Of a stretch of 16,533 nucleotides of DNA, positions 8,915 through 15,277 are shown piece after piece. The notes under the pieces were generated by a model, which saw nothing but the letters and a program-made list of their open reading frames with translations, did no database searches and had not been told where the DNA came from. Each line of letters opens with the position of its first letter. Position 1 is the stretch's first letter. The stretch is from Bacteroidales bacterium UBA3764 (lineage in GTDB: Bacteria > Bacteroidota > Bacteroidia > Bacteroidales > UBA932). Location of the stretch: contig DFFY01000076.1 of the NCBI GenBank assembly GCA_002371115.1, forward strand, positions 298 to 16,830, given 5' to 3'. The translations under genes and the position numbers were made by a program.

Positions 8915-10891
8915 TTACCACGGGCAGGTCAGGTACAGGCTGTCCACCTGCTCTTTGTACCAGTCAATGTTTTCCGCACCACGGCTGCGCACCCAGCCTT
9001 CATACTGGGGATAGGCCCGGGAGAAATACATCTTTTCCCAAACGTGATGCGTGAGCACCGGGCACTTGAACGCCCATACGTGGCCGTCCTGGCTCATATA
9101 AGGCGTGGAAGCGCTGAGCTGGCTGCCATCGGCCGCCACGGCGTTGTCGTAGAGGGCCTTGTATCCATTGGGGAAGCCCTTGATGGCCACCTCCGCGGGT
9201 TTGTAGCCCTTCAGGCCCACCGGCACATAGCTGCCACCGTTCTTGGCAATGATGTAGAAGTTCTGCCGGGTGGTGTTCACCACGGCATCCACCATGTTCT
9301 TGAGGGCCTTCTGGCTTTCCTCGGCGCTCATGGAAGCACGGGCTTTCATGTTGTAGATGACCGTATAGGTGTACAGGCCGCCGGACACATTCACGTAACC
9401 GGGGACGGTGTTGTAATACTTGCACTGCTGCATCTTGGGCAGCGTGGTGGGCTCGGTGACATTGGCCAGTTCCTCCCGGTACTGTTCCGTGTGCGGGCCA
9501 CCCCAGGGCTCATACAGCTTGAGGGCCGGATTAAACACGGTGGTGTTGGTGAAGTTGCCGTTCACATAGGTGTACTCCCCTTCCGCATTGCCGGCCATGT
9601 TCTCCCGCAGGCGGAAGATGGCACCGATTTCCATCATGGGACGGAGCGGGTCCGTTTCCACGTGCAGGGAATTCTCCTGCAGGGTGCGCTTGGCCCAGGC
9701 GGGAAGTTCTCCGTGCGGGTTCTGCCAGCTGTCCAGGGTGCAATAAGTTTCAATGCTGGATACATACTGCTGGTCGAAGCCTTCCATAATCAGGCCCACG
9801 CGCTCCGGCTTGTCGCCGCCCACAGCTCTCAGGTGCAGGACCACCTTCACCTGCTCGCGCCAGCCTTCCGACTCCAGAAGGGCGTCCGGGACGGTACGGG
9901 CTTCCAGGTCATAGTCCACCACCACGTCATTGAAGTCGTAGTCGTATGCGCCGGCGCCTTTCTCTTCCGGCATCCGCGGCCAGCTGTCGTCAAACATGAC
10001 CACGCCGCTGGAATGGTAATAGGCGAAGCCCATATCCTCCGTCTTGTACGGAGCGGGCTCCGGCAGGGCCACTTCCACCACCTCTTCCGGCAGTTCCGGA
10101 AGTTCCGCTTCCTTACCGCCGGTGGTGTCTCCGGAGGCCTTGAAGTTCGGGTTGTTGGTGGTGCCGCAACCGCAGCTGCAGCCCCAAGGCATGCAGTACG
10201 GGCAATTGCCGCAACCGCCGCAGTAGGTATACTTGTAGCCCGTTACCACGTGATTCTCAATGGTATAGGCCTCATCCAGGAAGTAGCCTTCTCCGGCAAC
10301 GCCGCCAGCGTAGGCAAAACGGTAACGGAGGGTGTGGTTGTGCGCTTCGTCGTACATTACCACATCCGCCGGGTAAGCGGGCGCATTCTGCCAGTTGGTA
10401 AACTCATTATTGGCCCAACCAAAGCTCCAGGGCATCTGGACATAACGGGTTTTGCCAAACTCGCCAAAGATAATCTGGTCCACGGGAAAATCCGTGAGAA
10501 GGTAAACCTGGTCCCCTTCTTCCTCCGCCTTGGTGGCAGGAGAAGCGGTGTAGTAAACACTCACTTTGGTGGTGACGGGAGCCTCAAAGAGGAGTTTTAC
10601 CGTGCCGAACGGTTCCACGTCCTTTCCGCCCACCGGCTGGGCCACCTGGGGCGTCACAGCCACCTGACGGGTGACGGTGCTGCCATTAGCGGCCGTATAG
10701 ACAACAGCAACGGATTCCGTAGCAGCCGGGACGGAAACGCTGGCGCAGGAATAATACGCATCTACCTTTTGAGGATCAATGACATCCATCCCCTTCGCGG
10801 CCTGCTCCGGAACGGGATTCTTCGCGCACGCGTACGCGAGACAAAAAACGGCAAAGATTGCACTTGCCTTCACAAAATCTTTCATGATCAT
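8915..10891 (-). CDS. LruC/DUF4842-domain envelope protein with a Cys-rich insert
   Basis: First gene of the polysaccharide operon, 658 residues from ATG 10891 or 656 from ATG 10885; a longer GTG-started frame (10915) lies too close to the predicted start site to be likely. Numbered from MKDF, a signal sequence ends in LAYAC with Cys20 as a possible but imperfect lipidation site. A beta-rich domain (about 42-115) follows. Residues 222-240 carry seven cysteines in the pattern CxxCxxCxxC then CxCxC. An acidic, Pro-rich linker (257-280) leads into the LruC/DUF4842 domain, marked by YDYDFNDVVVDYDLEA (314-329), whose Asp/Asn pattern resembles a calcium-binding loop. The C-terminus (about 560-656) ends in LTCPW. 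LruC proteins are envelope proteins of Bacteroidota and other bacteria with no settled function. Location outside the inner membrane is likely, and a role in binding or displaying the polymer is inferred. Confidence 0.85.
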   Translation of the reverse strand: MIMKDFVKASAIFAVFCLAYACAKNPVPEQAAKGMDVIDPQKVDAYYSCASVSVPAATESVAVVYTAANGSTVTRQVAVTPQVAQPVGGKDVEPFGTVKLLFEAPVTTKVSVYYTASPATKAEEEGDQVYLLTDFPVDQIIFGEFGKTRYVQMPWSFGWANNEFTNWQNAPAYPADVVMYDEAHNHTLRYRFAYAGGVAGEGYFLDEAYTIENHVVTGYKYTYCGGCGNCPYCMPWGCSCGCGTTNNPNFKASGDTTGGKEAELPELPEEVVEVALPEPAPYKTEDMGFAYYHSSGVVMFDDSWPRMPEEKGAGAYDYDFNDVVVDYDLEARTVPDALLESEGWREQVKVVLHLRAVGGDKPERVGLIMEGFDQQYVSSIETYCTLDSWQNPHGELPAWAKRTLQENSLHVETDPLRPMMEIGAIFRLRENMAGNAEGEYTYVNGNFTNTTVFNPALKLYEPWGGPHTEQYREELANVTEPTTLPKMQQCKYYNTVPGYVNVSGGLYTYTVIYNMKARASMSAEESQKALKNMVDAVVNTTRQNFYIIAKNGGSYVPVGLKGYKPAEVAIKGFPNGYKALYDNAVAADGSQLSASTPYMSQDGHVWAFKCPVLTHHVWEKMYFSRAYPQYEGWVRSRGAENIDWYKEQVDSLYLTCPW

Positions 10892-10926
10892 ACAAATCTT
10901 CTCTACTATACACACAAAAGAGCCCG

Positions 10927-10957
10927 CAAAGGTAACACTTTATTAGTAGAAAGGCAA
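10927..10957 (-). promoter_or_regulatory. Promoter of the polysaccharide synthase operon
   Basis: On the minus strand the -7 box TACCTTTG (10934 to 10927) matches TAnnTTTG exactly. A TTG (10957 to 10955) lies 20 bases upstream as the -33 element. Transcription should begin near 10921, giving a leader of about 30 bases before the LruC ATG. The promoter lies in the short gap after the stop of the glycosyltransferase gene at 10974. No clear terminator hairpin separates that gene from this promoter, so read-through from the upstream glycosyltransferase genes is possible. Confidence 0.83.
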
Positions 10958-10973
10958 GAAAAAGTGAGATCCC

Positions 10974-12029
10974 TTAACAGCGAATGGAGAAATCCCTGTG
11001 CCGACGGACCACCGGCAACTGGCCGCAGATTTGACGGAAGTACTTGAAGGGCAGCAGGCTGCCGTATTTGACGCTTTTTACCAGGGTGAACAGGCACACA
11101 AACAGGAAGCGCTCCCACAGCGGACGGTTGGGGTCGCACAAGCGGATGAGCGAGCCGGTATAGTAGTTCCGCCGAATCACCTTCTCTTTGGTCTCCTGCC
11201 GCTGCGCGCGGTCGTGCACGGCCTTGGCACCCGGCACCACCCCTACCTTCAGCCCGTGATACCGCACCCGGTTGCACCAGTCGTCGTCCTGCCCGTAGAG
11301 CGGAAACAGTTCCTCCTCGAACGGCCCAACGGTCTTCAGCGCCCCCACCGGCACCAACCAATGCGCCGCCATGATGCGCTTTACCTCAACTACTCCATCA
11401 GGTTCGGAGGAGGGTGTGGGTTTCCAAACCCATGGCCACCCTCGGCCGTGCCCCGCAAGGGCAGATATCCCCTCGGGGATTATAGGGGGAAAATCTCTCC
11501 CGGGACGGGAGGGGCCCACAGCCGCGACGTCGTCAGACGGAGCGTTGCGAGTTGGGAGGGGCCGGAGCGAAGCGGAGGCGGTTTGGAAACCCATACCCTC
11601 CTCCGAACCGTGATATAGTTTAGCAAATTGGGAGTCGAAGGCCTGGTAGCCGTCCTGGTACTGGAGGGGGCTCAGGACGGCGTAGTCCGGGTGGGCTTCA
11701 GCGGCGGCAACGAGGGCCTCCAGGGCGCCGGGGGCCAGCCAGGCATCCTGGTTGAGGAGGTACACGTAGTCGTAGTCCTTTTTCAGGGCCCATTCAAAGC
11801 CCAGGTTGTTGGCCTTGGAGAAGCCCAGGTTCTCCGCGCTGCGCACCAGACGCGCCTGCGGGAAATGCGAGGCGACGTAGTCCGCGCTGCCGTCCGTGCT
11901 GTCGTTGTCCACCACAAAGAGAGATTTCTCGACTGCGCCTTCGGCTCCGCTCGAAATGACAGAGGACAAGCAACTCTCCAGCCACTGTCGGCCATTATAG
12001 GTCACTACTATGACAAGGACTTTTTTCAT
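10974..12029 (-). CDS. Family-2 glycosyltransferase (rhamnosyltransferase-like) interrupted in frame by two repeat elements
   Basis: A 351-residue GT-A glycosyltransferase, probably cytoplasmic or at the inner-membrane face, adding a sugar to a surface glycan precursor. Motifs are VIVVTYNGRQWLESCL (6-21), VVDNDSTDGS (39-48), ENLGFSKANNLG (66-77), LLNQDAWL (91-98, the metal-binding position), KRIMAAHWLVP (217-227) and YGQDDDWCNRVRYHG (245-259). The start ATG at 12029 overlaps the previous stop as ATGA. Two segments do not belong to the family fold. Residues 23-37 come from a short dispersed repeat (11920-11962). Residues 141-210 come from a 209-bp palindromic element (11401-11609), placed just before the conserved VVEVKRIMAAHW segment. 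Both read through without a stop, so the protein may still be made, but the 70-residue insert lies close to the active site and activity is uncertain. Confidence 0.85.
   Translation of the reverse strand: MKKVLVIVVTYNGRQWLESCLSSVISSGAEGAVEKSLFVVDNDSTDGSADYVASHFPQARLVRSAENLGFSKANNLGFEWALKKDYDYVYLLNQDAWLAPGALEALVAAAEAHPDYAVLSPLQYQDGYQAFDSQFAKLYHGSEEGMGFQTASASLRPLPTRNAPSDDVAAVGPSRPGRDFPPIIPEGISALAGHGRGWPWVWKPTPSSEPDGVVEVKRIMAAHWLVPVGALKTVGPFEEELFPLYGQDDDWCNRVRYHGLKVGVVPGAKAVHDRAQRQETKEKVIRRNYYTGSLIRLCDPNRPLWERFLFVCLFTLVKSVKYGSLLPFKYFRQICGQLPVVRRHRDFSIRC
11401..11609. repeat. 209-bp palindromic MITE-like element with 30-bp terminal inverted repeats
   Basis: The ends 11401-11430 and 11580-11609 are inverted copies of each other with one mismatch in 30 bases (outer ends GGTTCGGAGGAGGGT). 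Smaller perfect hairpins lie inside. GGGTTT-CC-AAACCC is at 11418-11431, with its counterpart GGTTT-GG-AAACC at 11580-11591. ATCCCC-TC-GGGGAT is at 11467-11480 and CTCCCG-GGA-CGGGAG at 11497-11511. No target-site duplication is obvious, and the element is too short to encode a transposase. It lies inside a glycosyltransferase gene and is open in that gene's frame. Removing it plus one neighbouring base would restore a continuous LYHDGVVEVKRIM reading, which supports a recent insertion of about 210 bp. Confidence 0.88.
11920..11962. repeat. Short dispersed repeat within the glycosyltransferase gene
   Basis: Read on the minus strand, the stretch runs from GTCATTTCGAGCGGAGC to AGTCGAGAAATCTC, with outer arms ATTTC and GAAAT and an inner GCC-GAA-GGC hairpin. 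From memory, this GTCATTTCGAGC...GTCGAGAAATCTC pattern recurs many times in some Bacteroidota genomes. The copy number here cannot be checked, as only one copy lies in the window. It encodes residues 23-37 of the enzyme, between the first helix and the second strand of the GT-A fold, where family members normally have only a short loop. Confidence 0.65.
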
Positions 12030-12958
12030 GAGCGGGAGAAGCGGATAAAGAGTTCCTTGGGCGTCGCTTTGGAGAAAACGGTTTTCATGACGTTGAGGGC
12101 CGTGCGGTACATTATGTCGGCACGGCTGCCTGCCGGACGGTTCACAAAACGATATCGGCAGGCCCTGATGAACTCGAAGGACCAGACAAAAAGACGCAAG
12201 GCATTGGTTTTCAGCCATTTTCCGCCGCCATAGAAAAGCAGCGCCCCGCGCACCCTGGCGGGTTTTATCGCAGCTTCCATCATCGACACCGAGCCACCGG
12301 CAAGGTGCGTGATATTAACCGAAGCATCCACCCAGACAGTGCGGCCCATACTGTTGAACTTATGGCCGAGGGCGATATCCTCCGGGGTGAAAAAGAAGCG
12401 CTCGTCCAGCCAGCCGGCTTTGGCAAAAGCCTCCCTTCTTGCAAGGAAGCACGCCCCGTTAAGCGTCCAGGTTTGGAAAACGCCCTTCTGCATGCTCCAG
12501 CGGGTGGGTTTGGTCTCATCTACCAGATGCAGATAATGCAGGACATAGCGCCAGGCACTCCATGGGGCGCGCCCGCAGGTTTGGACTTTTCCGGAAGGGA
12601 AATTGATGCAGGGCGATATAGCTGCGGCCGAAAGCGGCAGAGAAGCGAAATCTTCCACCAGCCTGTCAATAACCGGCATATACATCAGGGTGTCGTCGTT
12701 TACCACAAAGCAGTACCGGCCCGATGATTCCTTGAGAGCCAGGTTGTTGTTTTCCGAGAAGCCCCTCACTTCATTGGAGACGATGACCTTCACCCAAGGG
12801 TAGTTTTCGTGCAGCAACTGAAGCTTATCAGGGGCGTAAAGATAGGCCACTACCAGCGTCTCGTATGAAACACTTGTATTTTTGCGGATGCTGTCCAGAC
12901 AAGGGAAAAGGATGTCCGGACGGTTCATGCTTACAATGACTATGCTTACTTCAACCAT
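12026..12958 (-). CDS. Family-2 glycosyltransferase
   Basis: A 310-residue GT-A enzyme with an N-terminal VSIVIVSMNRPDILFPCLDS (4-23). It has RGFSENNNLAL (65-75), VVNDDT (85-90, the DxD-like metal site), NGACFLARREAF (167-178) and TPEDIALGHK (191-200, carrying the catalytic acid pair). The C-terminal 80 residues are basic and partly amphipathic (WSFEFIRACRYRFVNRP) and may attach the enzyme to the membrane. The ATG at 12958 was chosen over a TTG at 12979. It overlaps the upstream DUF616 gene by 13 bases, and the stop overlaps the next glycosyltransferase by four. It resembles enzymes of O-antigen or capsule clusters. Donor, acceptor and linkage cannot be told from the sequence. Confidence 0.9.
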   Translation of the reverse strand: MVEVSIVIVSMNRPDILFPCLDSIRKNTSVSYETLVVAYLYAPDKLQLLHENYPWVKVIVSNEVRGFSENNNLALKESSGRYCFVVNDDTLMYMPVIDRLVEDFASLPLSAAAISPCINFPSGKVQTCGRAPWSAWRYVLHYLHLVDETKPTRWSMQKGVFQTWTLNGACFLARREAFAKAGWLDERFFFTPEDIALGHKFNSMGRTVWVDASVNITHLAGGSVSMMEAAIKPARVRGALLFYGGGKWLKTNALRLFVWSFEFIRACRYRFVNRPAGSRADIMYRTALNVMKTVFSKATPKELFIRFSRS

Positions 12959-13698
12959 AAGAGCATAAACTTGTGCCAAAGGAGGCGGAGATTATAGCAA
13001 AGGTTGTCCAGGTTAAGTTTGCCCGGAATCCTTTCTGCTTTTGCCGATGGATGAAGCGTATAGCCGATAAACGGCACATTGCGGGCATTGAGGCCGGGAC
13101 CGAGGAAAAGATCGGGCTTTACAGCAAGCAAATAAAGGGCCGGAGTGAAGCAAAGCTGGTCCCTGAGCCCTCCAGAGGCAAGTAGATACTCCCACCACTT
13201 TTCGTCCAAGGCTGCTATCTGCGGATCGTTATGCCTACGGGCAAGGACATTGCACTCATAAAGGCCGTAGTGCCTTGGCATATTCATGTCCTTTAGCCGC
13301 CGAATTTGACGAAGGGCCGTGGATGTATTTATCTTTTCCTTTAAGTAGCAATAGCGAAGTTCCTCATACACACAGTCCCTTTGAGGATGCTCCAGAACGC
13401 CAAGATTGCCGGTGAACGCAGCCGCCTTGTCGTAGAAATCCGGGCTTAGAATGCGAAGATTCGCATCCATAAAGACCGAAAAATCATACTCCTGCAAAAG
13501 AACGTGCGGATGCATTTTGGCGTAACGTGAGCGAAGTACGGGGCTTTCCGATTGGTAAGGAATTTCCCGCAGTTGCCATACACCGTCCTTCCCTGCCTTG
13601 TCCGTAAAACAGACATAATCGTAAGAGGAATCTACGGCCTTTGGCTGTTCCAGACGGTCGTAATTTCCTGTGAGGACGGTATAAATAACTTTTTTCAC
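12946..13698 (-). CDS. DUF616 (TOD1/MUCI70-type) glycosyltransferase-like protein
   Basis: A 250-residue protein recognised by VIYTVLTGNYDRLEQPK (4-20), DYVCFTD (27-33), RSRYAKMHPHVLL (56-68), FMDANLRI (76-83, the probable DxD-like metal and donor site), LEHPQRDCVYEE (102-113) and RDQLCF (179-184). This combination is typical of the DUF616 glycosyltransferase-like family, whose plant members are linked to cell-wall and mucilage polysaccharides. The start is a GTG at 13698 (GTG AAA AAA GTT). The -7 box ends only four bases upstream of it, so the message is probably leaderless or nearly so. It is the first of three overlapping glycosyltransferase genes transcribed leftward. Confidence 0.82.
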   Translation of the reverse strand: MKKVIYTVLTGNYDRLEQPKAVDSSYDYVCFTDKAGKDGVWQLREIPYQSESPVLRSRYAKMHPHVLLQEYDFSVFMDANLRILSPDFYDKAAAFTGNLGVLEHPQRDCVYEELRYCYLKEKINTSTALRQIRRLKDMNMPRHYGLYECNVLARRHNDPQIAALDEKWWEYLLASGGLRDQLCFTPALYLLAVKPDLFLGPGLNARNVPFIGYTLHPSAKAERIPGKLNLDNLCYNLRLLWHKFMLLWLK

Positions 13699-13702
13699 TG
13701 CA

Positions 13703-13710
13703 CAAAGTTA
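13703..13710 (-). promoter_or_regulatory. -7 box for the leftward glycosyltransferase genes
   Basis: The minus-strand TAACTTTG (13710 to 13703) is an exact TAnnTTTG match. It ends four bases before the GTG start of the DUF616 gene, so transcription would begin at or beside the start codon. No good -33 TTG is found at the expected 19-21 base distance, because that region is occupied by the opposing -7 box. The promoter may therefore be weak or need an activator. Confidence 0.6.
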
Positions 13711-13731
13711 ACAAAAGAATCTTAAAATGCC

Positions 13732-13739
13732 TATCTTTG
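13732..13739 (+). promoter_or_regulatory. -7 box for the rightward flippase genes
   Basis: The plus-strand TATCTTTG (13732-13739) is an exact TAnnTTTG match. It lies 5 bases before the ATG at 13745, again predicting a leaderless or near-leaderless message. It also shows that the earlier in-frame ATG at 13727 lies upstream of the transcription start and cannot be used from this promoter. No clear -33 TTG is present at standard spacing. Confidence 0.6.
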
Positions 13740-13744
13740 CGTTT

Positions 13745-15277
13745 ATGAGTCAGGAAGGCGGAATATCGGAAAGCAGCCGGAGGATTGCACGCAACAGTAT
13801 CGCACTGTATGTGCGCATGTTCGTGCTTATGCTCGTGAGCCTGTTCACTGCCAGGATAGTCCTCAATGCCCTGGGCACGGAGGACCGCGGAGTATATGAG
13901 ACAGTTGGCAGTTTCGTATCCATGATGTCGCTTCTCACAAGCGCCCTTTCCACAGCAATAAGCCGGTTTCTAACCGTAGAAATGGCAAGGTCGGATGCCG
14001 ATGCGATGAGAAAAGTCTTTGCCACGGCACAAGGCATCCTGCTGATTATAAGCGCAGCGGTGCTGCTGGTAGCGGAGCCGCTTGGCATCTGGTATGTACA
14101 AAACGTGATGAATCTGCCCCCGGGACGCACCCAGGCCGCACTTTGGCTCTTCCAGTTCTCCCTGGGAACATTCCTTGTCTCCCTGCTCAGCATCCCTTTC
14201 AACGCCAGCATTTTCGCACATGAGAAGATGGGCGTTTACGCCGTCATCGGCATGGCCGAGGGACTTCTCAAACTCGGAGTGGCAATCGCCATTCTCCACG
14301 CACCCTTCGACCGGCTGGTCTTCTACGGACTTCTCCTGCTCGTCGTAGCCATTGCGGTGCGCTCTGCATACGCGCTCTATTGCCGCGCGCATTTCCCGGA
14401 AAGCAGGGCAGGCGTCAAACTGGAGCGCAAATACGTGGGCGCCATGTTCGGTTTTGCAGGCTGGAACGGGCTCAGCCAGGGAATCGCCATCCTCAACGCC
14501 CATGGAGTGACGCAGCTGGTCAACTATTTCTTCGGCGTCGTATTCAACACAATGCGAGGACTGGCCTTGAATGCGGAAAACATGGTCAAACAGTTCATCG
14601 CCAACGTCATTGTTGCCATAAACCCGCAAATCACCAAGTCTTACGCCTCCGGAAACATAGCCCATAGCAGTCTTCTTGTCTGCAAGGGCGTCAAGTTCGC
14701 CTTCCTTATCGGCTTCACTCTTTCCCTGCCGTTTTTCTTCGAGGCCGATGCCATCCTCCACCTTTGGCTTGGCGACAAGTTCGTCCCAGAAGGGACAGAC
14801 CTGTTCACAAAACTGGGTCTGGCATGCATGATGCTGGATATTTCGTTCAATCCGCTGTCCACCTTCGTCCAAGCCCAGGGCAATATCAAACGCTTCTACA
14901 TCATGTACTCCTGCGTTACGGTGCTGGTATTCCCCGTGACCTGGCTGCTGTTCCGTGTGGGCTGCCCCCCGGCAAGCATGTATCTGGTGCTGATGGCCGA
15001 TTATCTGCTCCTCGACATCCTGAAACTTGTAGTAGGAAGCCGCACATACAGCTTCCCCATCGGCATGTTCTTCAAGGAAACGCTTCTGCGCGTTGCGCCG
15101 GTGGGCATTCTGTCCCTTATCGGCACATGGGGCATCTATCTTGCGCTTCCCGCAGGATGGTGGCGCCTGATTGCAGTCCTGGCAGGGGGAACGCTGCTGG
15201 TTGTCATAACCACCTGGTTCTTCGCCCTCACCCCAGGAGAAAAGGACTTCGCCCTTGAAAAAATCCGTAGAAAATGA
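13745..15277 (+). CDS. Wzx-type oligosaccharide flippase (MOP superfamily)
   Basis: A 510-residue integral membrane protein with about 12-14 hydrophobic segments spread over its whole length and few soluble loops. The start RRIARNSIALYVRMFVLMLV with SLFTARIVLNALGTEDRGVY is the usual beginning of Bacteroidota polysaccharide flippases. Later landmarks are NMRGLA-like FNTMRGLALNAENMVKQF, INPQITKSYASG and FVQAQGNIKRFYIMY. Such proteins move lipid-linked sugar units from the cytoplasmic to the periplasmic face of the inner membrane. I chose ATG 13745 because the promoter -7 box lies between it and ATG 13727. The stop overlaps the next start as ATGA. No Wzy polymerase or ligase lies in the window, so the rest of the pathway must be elsewhere. 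Confidence 0.9.
   Translation: MSQEGGISESSRRIARNSIALYVRMFVLMLVSLFTARIVLNALGTEDRGVYETVGSFVSMMSLLTSALSTAISRFLTVEMARSDADAMRKVFATAQGILLIISAAVLLVAEPLGIWYVQNVMNLPPGRTQAALWLFQFSLGTFLVSLLSIPFNASIFAHEKMGVYAVIGMAEGLLKLGVAIAILHAPFDRLVFYGLLLLVVAIAVRSAYALYCRAHFPESRAGVKLERKYVGAMFGFAGWNGLSQGIAILNAHGVTQLVNYFFGVVFNTMRGLALNAENMVKQFIANVIVAINPQITKSYASGNIAHSSLLVCKGVKFAFLIGFTLSLPFFFEADAILHLWLGDKFVPEGTDLFTKLGLACMMLDISFNPLSTFVQAQGNIKRFYIMYSCVTVLVFPVTWLLFRVGCPPASMYLVLMADYLLLDILKLVVGSRTYSFPIGMFFKETLLRVAPVGILSLIGTWGIYLALPAGWWRLIAVLAGGTLLVVITTWFFALTPGEKDFALEKIRRK

Noticed and set aside
9044..11047. Long plus-strand open frame (667 codons) opposite the LruC gene
   Set aside because: It is an antisense shadow of a GC-rich gene: low-complexity His, Gly and Val content, no family resemblance, and the opposite strand has a clear LruC domain and a promoter.
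11401..11609. Palindromic element as a terminator or riboswitch
   Set aside because: It lies in the middle of a coding gene that stays open through it, has no U-tract, and its 30-bp inverted ends fit a mobile element better.
12030..12218. Longer N-terminus for the last glycosyltransferase, from 12218
   Set aside because: The extra 63 residues overlap the conserved upstream GT2 gene in another frame. MKKVLVIVVTYNG at 12029 is the normal family start and gives an ATGA overlap.
13727..13747. Upstream ATG at 13727 as the flippase start
   Set aside because: The promoter -7 box TATCTTTG lies between this ATG and the ATG at 13745, so a message from this promoter would not contain it.
13970..14872. 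Minus-strand open frame (300 codons) within the flippase gene
   Set aside because: Charged, low-similarity antisense shadow; the plus strand encodes a clear multi-pass flippase over the same bases.
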